Of a stretch of 54,116 nucleotides of DNA, positions 33,161 through 40,443 are shown in pieces. The position numbers and the translations under genes were made by a program. Each line of letters begins with the position of its first letter. The first letter of the stretch is position 1. The DNA lies in assembly GCA_031271805.1 (NCBI GenBank), contig JAISUX010000131.1, positions 1-54,116 on the forward strand, in the 5' to 3' direction. This stretch comes from Tannerella sp. GTDB lineage: Bacteria > Bacteroidota > Bacteroidia > Bacteroidales > Tannerellaceae. Below the pieces are notes generated by a model, which was not told the origin of the DNA, made no database searches, and saw nothing but the letters and a program-made list of their open reading frames with translations.

Positions 33161-34900
33161 ATGAACAGAATATATTTAATTTTAGTTTTGACTGTAGTAA
33201 TTTCAAATTTGTTTGCTCAGTCTGATTTTTTCTATTCAAAGAATGGAAAAGAAGAAACCTTTAAAATACGTAAGGATATTTTGATATTAAAAACAAAATC
33301 TTCAAATATTAAAGGAGAAATGTTACGGCAACATGTCAAATTAGAAACAGTGGAGTTTATCAGTCCGGATTTGATAAAGGCGAAAGTTGACCAAGATAAT
33401 TTTGATGTGAAAACTATTTCCGACATAGATGAAATTACCGATTGGTATTATATGTTAGAATATGAAAGAGATGGAGTATTACAGGCTTTGACTAACCGGA
33501 TTTTTCTTAGGCCAAAAAATGATGAATCAATTGAGAAGATAATTAAACAATGCGGATTGTCCGGTAAAGTTGAAAAACTTGAGGCGTTTTGGCCTGAGGC
33601 TCAGATTTACATGTTGACGTTGTCCTGCAAAATGAAAGACATTCTTCCTGTGTGTCGCAGAATATATGAAACCGGAATGGTAGATTTTGCTGATCCGAAT
33701 TTTTACAGAGAAGGTCTTCTTGGCAACACGTTATGGCCAGCCCAGTGGAACATGAAAAATACAGGACAGGGTAACGGAACTCCTGGAATAGATATAAATG
33801 TGGAACCCGCTTGGAGTATAACACAGGGAAGTAGCAATATAAAAGTTGCAATTGTTGACGAGGGAGTTGATTTAACTCATCCTGATCTTCAAACGAATCT
33901 ATTACCGGGATATGACGCCACAGGAGGAGGGTCTAATGGTGGCTATTCAGGTAATGATGCTCACGGCACCTCTTGTGCCGGAGTTATTGGAGCGATTAAT
34001 AACTCCTATGGAGTAGTAGGCGTCGCTCCTGGATGCAAGATGATTCCTATAAAAGCGTTTTCAAATGGATCTGGATATGATGATAGAATTAAGAACGGAC
34101 TTCGATATGCTTGGCAAACAGGTGGTGCAGACGTCATTAATAATTCATGGGGAGGAGGGTCTACTAACAGCGTTTATGATGAACTTATTGACTCCTGTGT
34201 TAATTATGGGAGAGGAGGGAAAGGATGTGTGTTAGTATTTTGTTCCCATAATGGTGGTGCGGCAGTGTGTTATCCTGCAAATTTACCTAATGTTATTGCG
34301 GTAGGGTCAGTTAATTGTGTCGGCCGGCGCGTTTCTGATTCTAATTACGGCGATGAGTTGGATGTGGTGGCGCCTGTTGGTGGAGGTATGGATAGCATTA
34401 ACAGTACAAAAGTCTATACAACTGATTTACAAGGTTCATTAGGGGAAAACAAAGCGAGCGGAACAGCCGGTGATTATCGTTCAGATTTTTGCGGAACTTC
34501 AGCCGCAAGTCCTCAAGTTGCCGGTATAGCCGCCCTTGTTTTATCGGCAAATCCCAATCTTACCGCTTCGGATGTACGTAATATTATATGTATGACAACA
34601 CAAAAACTTTACAACTATACTTTTGAAACGACCTCAGCGCATCCTAACGGTTCATGGAATAATGAGGTCGGTTACGGATTAGTTGATGCCGAAGCCGCAG
34701 TGCAGGCCGCACTGTATTGTTATGCCGGCCTGTCTAACCAAACATTGACATCAAATAAATTTGCTCGCAGTTGCAACAACACTTTCTCACTTCAAAACGT
34801 TACTGTGTCGAATAATTCCAAATTAACCGTCAGGTCAAATGAGACATCCATAGCAGATACATTTCGAGTATCAACCGGTTGTTCGTTTGAGATAAGGTGA
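33161..34900 (+). CDS. Secreted subtilisin-like serine protease (S8)
   Basis: 579 residues: signal peptide (1-20, SNLFAQ), prodomain (about 21-182, ending FADPNFY) and a catalytic domain (about 190-520). The triad is complete: Asp233 in AIVDEGVD, His268 in NDAHGTSCAG and Ser447 in FCGTSAASPQVAG. The oxyanion Asn is probably Asn364 in VFCSHNGG. The remaining 60 residues (NQTLTSNKFARSCNNTFSLQ and onward to TGCSFEIR) look like a short beta-strand repeat segment, with no recognisable T9SS domain, unlike both neighbours. It starts 14 bp after the preceding gene and is followed 30 bp later by a second prodomain/T9SS gene. Codon use is AT-rich compared with flanking operons. Export is certain from the signal peptide; final location is unclear. 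Confidence 0.93.
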   Translation: MNRIYLILVLTVVISNLFAQSDFFYSKNGKEETFKIRKDILILKTKSSNIKGEMLRQHVKLETVEFISPDLIKAKVDQDNFDVKTISDIDEITDWYYMLEYERDGVLQALTNRIFLRPKNDESIEKIIKQCGLSGKVEKLEAFWPEAQIYMLTLSCKMKDILPVCRRIYETGMVDFADPNFYREGLLGNTLWPAQWNMKNTGQGNGTPGIDINVEPAWSITQGSSNIKVAIVDEGVDLTHPDLQTNLLPGYDATGGGSNGGYSGNDAHGTSCAGVIGAINNSYGVVGVAPGCKMIPIKAFSNGSGYDDRIKNGLRYAWQTGGADVINNSWGGGSTNSVYDELIDSCVNYGRGGKGCVLVFCSHNGGAAVCYPANLPNVIAVGSVNCVGRRVSDSNYGDELDVVAPVGGGMDSINSTKVYTTDLQGSLGENKASGTAGDYRSDFCGTSAASPQVAGIAALVLSANPNLTASDVRNIICMTTQKLYNYTFETTSAHPNGSWNNEVGYGLVDAEAAVQAALYCYAGLSNQTLTSNKFARSCNNTFSLQNVTVSNNSKLTVRSNETSIADTFRVSTGCSFEIR

Positions 34901-34930
34901 TAAATTGTATATAATTAAATTTTAAAGAAA

Positions 34931-35818
34931 ATGAAGGAGCGTACAAGAATTAAAAAGTCGATTATGAAAAGGATATTTTTAAGTGGGTTGTTGTTATGCA
35001 TCGCGGCGGTTTATGTTGACGGGCAAGATGATATATGCTGGTATAATAAAAACGAAAAAATGTGCTTTGAGATGTCAGTAACAAAAATGATAATATGCTC
35101 GAATATACTTGACGAAACGGATATCAGCAACGCTTTACAGAACACTGTCGCCGGAAGCATTGAAAATATTGAAGAAGGTATTGTTGGTACATATTTAGTG
35201 ACGATGGCGAATACAAGTAAAGAAAACATGTTGGAATTACAACGTGAGTGGAATGCCAGAGAAGACGTCATTTATGCTACTCCGGTCTTTGGAATATATG
35301 GGGAGGCGTTAACGAATCGGTTGTATATTTGGTTAAAATCAAATAATGATTATCCTGTTTTGCAAGAAAAGGCGGAAATTTATCATTTGACTATAGAACA
35401 ATCTGGGGGGCTTGAATATCTTGCCACGCTTCCTCATAATTCGGACAAAAATGCTGCGGAAATATCATGTGAACTTTATGAAACGGGACTGTTTCAATAC
35501 GCATCACCCAGTATATATTATACCGATGCGTTCGGTGATAAAAATGGAAATGAACCTGTATCTTCGATACAAACCATATCTATTTATCCTAATCCCGTGA
35601 ATGATATTCTTTATGTGGATTTGGGAGACGAAACCGCCGGTTCTTATGACATCCGATTGTATAACAGTTTGAGTAATTTATGCCGTCAGGCAAAATCGGC
35701 AAACGAGAAAGTATTAGAGTTTAATGTTTCAAATCTTTCCGGCGGTATCTATTTTCTGATTATTTCCAATGGTGACGCCGCAAAATCCGAAACGCATAAA
35801 ATTATCGTAAAACATTGA
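34931..35818 (+). CDS. Second subtilase-prodomain-like protein with T9SS sorting domain
   Basis: 295 residues as listed. Met12 at 34964 gives a tidier signal peptide (MKRIFLSGLLLCIAAVYVDG) and may be the true start. The body (about 32-197) follows the same plan as 32274-33146: CWYNKNEKMCFEM, AREDVIYATPVF, NRLYIWLKSNND, LPHNSDKNAAEISCELYE and YASPSIY. The T9SS type A domain (215-295) starts with IYPNPVNDILYVDL and ends HKIIVKH. No protease catalytic domain is present. The bases just before both genes are also alike (TTTAAAGAAAA ahead of the ATG), which supports duplication of the whole unit. The function proposed for its partner, prodomain-type regulator or surface remnant, applies equally and is unproven. 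Confidence 0.75.
   Translation: MKERTRIKKSIMKRIFLSGLLLCIAAVYVDGQDDICWYNKNEKMCFEMSVTKMIICSNILDETDISNALQNTVAGSIENIEEGIVGTYLVTMANTSKENMLELQREWNAREDVIYATPVFGIYGEALTNRLYIWLKSNNDYPVLQEKAEIYHLTIEQSGGLEYLATLPHNSDKNAAEISCELYETGLFQYASPSIYYTDAFGDKNGNEPVSSIQTISIYPNPVNDILYVDLGDETAGSYDIRLYNSLSNLCRQAKSANEKVLEFNVSNLSGGIYFLIISNGDAAKSETHKIIVKH
35591..35668 (+). repeat. Near-identical sorting-domain repeat, copy 2
   Basis: Matches 32922-32999 at 74 of 78 bases. All four differences fall at positions that change little in the protein. The genes around the two copies are otherwise clearly diverged. Confidence 0.85.
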
Positions 35819-35822
35819 ATTA

Positions 35823-36680
35823 TTAATGAATTTTGGTTATACGTGAGGGTTTTAGCACGGCGAGATGCGCCGATTGTTGGACTATGTGTATGTTTTCCGG
35901 CGAAATCCCTTCGGGTGCACAGGTATTTCCGACTACGGTGTGTCCACTCAATTTCTCGTACCAGGTGCAGGCTGCTGTGAAACGGCCGACTTTCAGGTCG
36001 AGATGGTAACCGTCGCGGCAAAAATTATCGCCTATAACGCTTGTTCGACCGTTCTGAATCGCTGTGCCGGCCGGAATAATGATGCCGATGCCTGTCTTTG
36101 AGGCTACACGTTTGTAGGTCTTTGTAATCGCTTTGTACATTTTCTGTTGGTTTCGTCCGTAATTGGCAAAACCGGAGTGAGTAGATGTTGTTGCGTAAGC
36201 CCATGTTTGATGCAGCACGAAGTGCATATTCGGGTTAGTCGCCAAAGAGCTAACATATCCTATAAGTTTCTCTATATAAGGAAAGTATGTTTTATATATG
36301 CCCGAATTATGGCTTACTTGCTGCAAAGAAATGAAGTCCCAATCCTCATCCGGAATGGCTTCCGACAGCCGTTTACCTTTCGTTTCCGTCATCTTGCCCG
36401 TTACGTCGATTTTTCGGTAAGCATAGAGCGCGGAATCGCCCTCCGCGTTGTTCCAATGCCTTTCGAGCGAGCAGCCGCCGATGTACATGTTTCCGATGAT
36501 CATCGTGTCGCCTGCCGCTGCCGCGATACTATGCAAATAATTCTCTACGGCATCCTCGGAAAAACTGTTCCCTATGGCCAAAACCTTAATTGTCTTCGCC
36601 TGTAGCCCAAAATTGAAAACTAAGAAAAAAGCAAACAGAATTGCTTTATTAACCGGTTGATTTACAAATGTTTTATTCAT
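35823..36680 (-). CDS. Exported DUF4886 (SGNH hydrolase-like) protein
   Basis: 285 residues with a signal peptide (AILFAFFLVFNFGLQAK). The DUF4886/SGNH pattern is visible. KVLAIGNSFSEDAVENYL carries the presumed nucleophilic Ser in block I. GNMYIGGCSLERHW follows, then DFISLQQVSHNSG. Late in the protein, DGYHLDLKVGRF has the Asp-x-x-His pair of block V. Such proteins are putative esterases or acetyl hydrolases in Bacteroidales; no substrate is known to me. It starts inside the last 8 bp of ispG and is the terminal gene of the rpoN-purE-ispG transcript. It ends 4 bp from the convergent T9SS gene. The link with isoprenoid synthesis looks positional rather than functional. Confidence 0.85.
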   Translation of the reverse strand: MNKTFVNQPVNKAILFAFFLVFNFGLQAKTIKVLAIGNSFSEDAVENYLHSIAAAAGDTMIIGNMYIGGCSLERHWNNAEGDSALYAYRKIDVTGKMTETKGKRLSEAIPDEDWDFISLQQVSHNSGIYKTYFPYIEKLIGYVSSLATNPNMHFVLHQTWAYATTSTHSGFANYGRNQQKMYKAITKTYKRVASKTGIGIIIPAGTAIQNGRTSVIGDNFCRDGYHLDLKVGRFTAACTWYEKLSGHTVVGNTCAPEGISPENIHIVQQSAHLAVLKPSRITKIH

Positions 36681-38337
36681 GAGAAAATGTATTTATAAGT
36701 TCCAAGAGCCGTTCTACGGCCTCTTCTTCGGGGATGTTTTTAAGGACACATTCTTTGCCTTTGTAGAGGCTTATTCTGCCTCTGCCTGCGCCGACGTATC
36801 CGTAGTCGGCATCCGCCATTTCGCCAGGACCGTTGACTATGCAGCCCATAACGGCTATTTTCGTGCCTTTGAGATGCGATGTCGCCGCCTTAACCTGCGC
36901 GATAGTCTTTTGCAGGTCGAAGAGAGTGCGCCCGCAGCCGGGGCAGGAAATATATTCGGTGCTGCTGATACGGACACGGGTGGCTTGAAGTATGGATAAC
37001 ATGCAGTCTTCGAGGAATTTAGACGGCGTTTCCGAATCGTTGGTGTTGTTGAGGATTATCCCGTCGCCGAAGCCGTCAACCAACAGTGAGCCGAAATCGA
37101 CGGCCGCCTTAATCATCAGCGTTTCGGGATCGTTTTCGCTGTAATCGCGGCGAAGGATTACCGGCACATCGCAGTCGGCATCGAGAAGCCGGTGCATAAA
37201 CGCCCGCATCTCGCCGGTGCAGTTGATATGCTTACCGCTCAAAATCAGAACTGTGTCAAGCTCGGTTTTTAGCCGGTTGATAGTCGTATCATTGAGATCG
37301 TCATATCTCAGTTCGATAAATTTTGCGTTTCGGCAAGTTTGTATTTCGGGAGCGATGAGCGGCGGTAAGTCGCCGCCGATACCGTCAACAATGCGTGTTT
37401 TGCGTCGCGAGGGGCGGATGGGATCAAACAGCCGTGAAGGGGCGGCCGTGATGAAACGGCCTCGCGCGCGTACATTAATATATTCTATAAGTTTTTGCGC
37501 GACAGGGATTTCGGCTTCGGGTTCCTCGCTCAGCGACACGCGGATTGTGTCGCCGATATTGTCGGCAAGCAGCGTTCCTATTCCTATGGCGCTTTTGATG
37601 CGTCCGTCCACGCTGTCGCCCGCCTCCGTCACGCCAAGGTGCAGCGGATATTTCATCCCTTCGGCGTCCATTGTCAGCACAAGAAGTCTTACGGTGCGAA
37701 TCATCACAACCGTGTTCGAGGCCTTAATCGACACGACAACATCGTCGAACGCTTCGTCGCGGCATATCCTCAAAAATTCCATACATGATTCGACCATACC
37801 TTCGGGCGTATCGCCGTAACGGCTCATGATGCGGTCGGACAATGAGCCGTGGTTGACCCCGATGCGAATTGCCGTGCCATGCTCGCGGCACAACCGGAGG
37901 AAGGGTGTGAAACGCTCGCGTATCTTCCGCAATTCGTCATCGTATTCTTCGTCGGAATAATCTATGGTCTCGAATTTACGCGCTTTGTCGATGTAATTCC
38001 CCGGATTGATGCGGACTTTCTCAACGTACAATGCGGCTACGTCGGCAGCTTTGGGATTGAAATGAATATCGGCGATGATAGGGGTCGTGTAGCCGCGGGC
38101 ATTGAGCGCTTCGCGGATCTCGTGCAGGTTACGCGCTTCGCGTTCGCCCTGTGCGGTAAAGCGCACATACTCGGCGCCCGCCTCAATCATGCGTACGGCC
38201 TGTTCGACCGCTGCGGCGGTATCCATGGTCGAAACATTCGCCATCGACTGTACTCGTATGGGGTTGGCGCCGCCCAGAGGCGTATCGCCAATCCGTACGA
38301 CCGATGATTCTCTTCTACGATAGTTAAAAAAGTCCAT
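36673..38337 (-). CDS. ispG: 4-hydroxy-3-methylbut-2-enyl diphosphate synthase (long form)
   Basis: About 554 residues from ATG 38337, 5 bp after the purE stop. A TTG at 38346 overlapping that stop would add three residues and is less likely. IspG (GcpE) converts methylerythritol cyclodiphosphate to HMBPP in the MEP isoprenoid pathway. The N-terminal TIM barrel is evident (PIRVQSMANVSTMDTAAAVE, PIIADIHFNPKAADVAALY, RIGVNHGSLSDR). The C-terminal [4Fe-4S] domain carries CPGCGRTLFDLQ (about residue 465) and MGCIVNGPGEMADADYGYVG, giving three Cys and one Glu ligand. A middle insertion domain makes it longer than E. coli IspG (about 370), as usual for Bacteroidota, chlamydiae and plants. Complete and normal. 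Confidence 0.96.
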   Translation of the reverse strand: MDFFNYRRRESSVVRIGDTPLGGANPIRVQSMANVSTMDTAAAVEQAVRMIEAGAEYVRFTAQGEREARNLHEIREALNARGYTTPIIADIHFNPKAADVAALYVEKVRINPGNYIDKARKFETIDYSDEEYDDELRKIRERFTPFLRLCREHGTAIRIGVNHGSLSDRIMSRYGDTPEGMVESCMEFLRICRDEAFDDVVVSIKASNTVVMIRTVRLLVLTMDAEGMKYPLHLGVTEAGDSVDGRIKSAIGIGTLLADNIGDTIRVSLSEEPEAEIPVAQKLIEYINVRARGRFITAAPSRLFDPIRPSRRKTRIVDGIGGDLPPLIAPEIQTCRNAKFIELRYDDLNDTTINRLKTELDTVLILSGKHINCTGEMRAFMHRLLDADCDVPVILRRDYSENDPETLMIKAAVDFGSLLVDGFGDGIILNNTNDSETPSKFLEDCMLSILQATRVRISSTEYISCPGCGRTLFDLQKTIAQVKAATSHLKGTKIAVMGCIVNGPGEMADADYGYVGAGRGRISLYKGKECVLKNIPEEEAVERLLELINTFSHE

Positions 38338-38342
38338 TGACG

Positions 38343-38849
38343 TCAATTCGTCTTGTATTTGTATGATACTTTTTTGAGTTCCTCGTTTGCTTTAACGATC
38401 TTATTCTTAAGCCCTTCCTTATAGGCGAGGAGTTTGCTGCGCAGTTCGGCGTCCGATGTTGCGAGGATTTGCGTTGCGAGGATAGCGCTGTTGAGTGCGC
38501 CATTGATGCCGACGGTTGCAACCGGTATTCCCGGCGGCATCTGTACAATGGCGAGGAGTGCGTCGATACCGTCGAGTGTCGAGTTGATAGGCACGCCGAT
38601 AACAGGCAAGGCCGTCATTGAGGCGATAACCCCACATAGATGCGCCGCCATGCCGGCCGCCGCGATTATAACTTTTATCCCGCGTTTTTCGGCGTTCAGG
38701 GCAAATTCTTCGACCGCTTCGGGCGTGCGATGCGCCGACAGAGCGTGCATCTCGAACGGGATTTCCATCTCGTTGAGGAATCCGGCAGCCTTTTCCATGA
38801 CCGGAAGGTCGGACGTGCTGCCCATGATGATGCTTACAATTGGTTTCAT
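38343..38849 (-). CDS. purE: N5-carboxyaminoimidazole ribonucleotide mutase
   Basis: 168 residues, the usual length of class I PurE, which isomerises N5-CAIR to CAIR in purine synthesis. Diagnostic segments are VSIIMGSTSDLPVMEKAAG, HALSAHRTPEAVEEF (conserved Ser-Ala-His-Arg with the catalytic His), AAAGMAAHLCGVIASMT and LPVIGVPINSTLDGIDALL. The C-terminus has extra Lys-rich residues (NEELKKVSYKYKTN). It lies 12 bp after rpoN and 5 bp before ispG. A purK partner is not in the window. A standard housekeeping gene. Confidence 0.97.
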   Translation of the reverse strand: MKPIVSIIMGSTSDLPVMEKAAGFLNEMEIPFEMHALSAHRTPEAVEEFALNAEKRGIKVIIAAAGMAAHLCGVIASMTALPVIGVPINSTLDGIDALLAIVQMPPGIPVATVGINGALNSAILATQILATSDAELRSKLLAYKEGLKNKIVKANEELKKVSYKYKTN

Positions 38850-38861
38850 ATCTTCAAAAAA

Positions 38862-40337
38862 TTAAATTTCTTTTCTCATGCGGGCGATGGGTATGCCTAA
38901 CTGTTCGCGATATTTTGCAACCGTGCGCCGTGCCGTTGCAAAGCCTCTCGACTTCAGTTTCGCCGTAAGCTCCTCGTCGGTAAGCGGCTTCTTTTTCTTG
39001 TCTTCGGCATCCACCTCGTCCTTGATTATTTGCTTGATTTTGCGCGTTGAAACGGTCTCTCCGCTTTCGGTTTGCGCCGATTCGGAGAAGAAAAACTTCA
39101 ACGGATAGACGCCGAAGTTAGTCTGAACATACTTGCTGTTGCTCACACGCGAGATAGTCGAAATGTCATACCCCGTCTTTTGGGCTACATCCTTGAGTAT
39201 CATAGGATGCAGCTTGCTCTCGTCGCCATAAAGGAAAAAATCACTCTGTAGCCGGATAATCGCATCCATAGTGCGTTCCAATGTCTCCTGCCTCTGTCTC
39301 ACCGCATCAATAAAGCCTTGTGCCGCATCAATTTTTTGCTTGACAAACATTACGGCGCTTTTCATGTCGGCCGTCCGGTTGGCCTTGTTCCCCGAATAGT
39401 CCTTGAGCATATCGGCATACTCGCGGTTTATCCTGAGGTTGGGGATGCCACCGTTGTTGAGAGACATCGTAATGCCATCGCCGGCGGTTTCGACAATGAA
39501 GTCGGGAGTGACATGATTCATTATGGTCGTCATCGAATTATCCCAGTTACTTCCGGGTTTAGGATTGAGCGATTTTATCCCTTCTATAGCGGATTTCATT
39601 TGTTCTTCGCTGATATTTAGGGATTTGCGTATCTTCTCAAAGTGTTTGCCCGAAAAATCATCGAAGTAATGCGACAGGATTTTTATTGCGAGCAAGCGTT
39701 CCTTTATATCCTTGCGTTTCTTCAGCTGCAGAAGCAGACATTCCTGCAAATTCATCGCGCCCACGCCGGGAGGGTCGAAATCGCGGATTATCGACAGTAC
39801 ATCCGACAGCTCTTCTTCGCCGTATTCTTCGCCCGACTGGAAAGCAATCTGGTCGCTTATCGTCTTGAGATCGCAGCTCAAATAACCGTAGTCATCAATA
39901 TTCCCGATGATATATTCGCCGATTTTCCTGTCCGTTTCGGGCAAATCTTGCAACTGCAACTGCTGGAGAAGGTAGTCCGATAGCGACAAGTCGCTATTGT
40001 AGGACACACTCTCCCTATGCTCTTCGCGACTGCTTATTTCGGCAAGTTTATAGTCGGGGATATCATCCTCATACATATAGTCGCCTAACGACAAGTCTTC
40101 GTTGGCATCCTGCGAATCGTAATCGTCGTCCTCGTTTTCACCGCCGAAATCATTCTCTTCGGCCTTTATCTCCTTGCCTTCTTCGAGGGCGGGATTCTCT
40201 TCGAGTTCGTTTTTTATATATTCTTCCAATTCGAGGGTCGGAAGTTCCAACATCTTTATCGTTTGTATCTGCTGCGGCGAGAGCCATTGCCTTTGTTCAA
40301 GTCCCTGCCTTACCCTTTGTTGCTGCTTAATTGCCAT
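38862..40337 (-). CDS. rpoN: RNA polymerase sigma-54 factor
   Basis: 491 residues with the three regions of sigma-54. A Gln-rich N-terminal activator-interacting region opens it (IKQQQRVRQGLEQRQWLSPQ, MLELPTLELEEYIKNEL). An acidic linker follows (about 55-110). The core-binding and helix-turn-helix domains contain IRDFDPPGVGAMNLQECLLL, and the C-terminal RpoN box is ARRTVAKYREQLGI. It recognises -24/-12 promoters and needs AAA+ activators, none of which is in the window. First gene of the rpoN-purE-ispG-DUF4886 operon, preceded by two tandem housekeeping-type promoters. Confidence 0.97.
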   Translation of the reverse strand: MAIKQQQRVRQGLEQRQWLSPQQIQTIKMLELPTLELEEYIKNELEENPALEEGKEIKAEENDFGGENEDDDYDSQDANEDLSLGDYMYEDDIPDYKLAEISSREEHRESVSYNSDLSLSDYLLQQLQLQDLPETDRKIGEYIIGNIDDYGYLSCDLKTISDQIAFQSGEEYGEEELSDVLSIIRDFDPPGVGAMNLQECLLLQLKKRKDIKERLLAIKILSHYFDDFSGKHFEKIRKSLNISEEQMKSAIEGIKSLNPKPGSNWDNSMTTIMNHVTPDFIVETAGDGITMSLNNGGIPNLRINREYADMLKDYSGNKANRTADMKSAVMFVKQKIDAAQGFIDAVRQRQETLERTMDAIIRLQSDFFLYGDESKLHPMILKDVAQKTGYDISTISRVSNSKYVQTNFGVYPLKFFFSESAQTESGETVSTRKIKQIIKDEVDAEDKKKKPLTDEELTAKLKSRGFATARRTVAKYREQLGIPIARMRKEI

Positions 40338-40374
40338 AATATAAACTATTTATCATGTCTTTATATGATGTTTG

Positions 40375-40434
40375 CAAAGTAAAATATATAAGTCATGTCA
40401 TTGCAAAGATAGTACAAAACATGATAATAGCAAA
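40375..40434 (-). promoter_or_regulatory. Tandem promoters of the rpoN-purE-ispG operon
   Basis: Distal: TTTG (40431-40434, read on minus), 19-bp spacer, TATCTTTG (40404-40411), a full match. Proximal: TTTG (40404-40407) doubling as a -33, 21-bp spacer, TTACTTTG (40375-40382). The second promoter therefore reuses the -7 of the first as its -33. Confidence 0.6.
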
Positions 40435-40443
40435 AATATGCGC

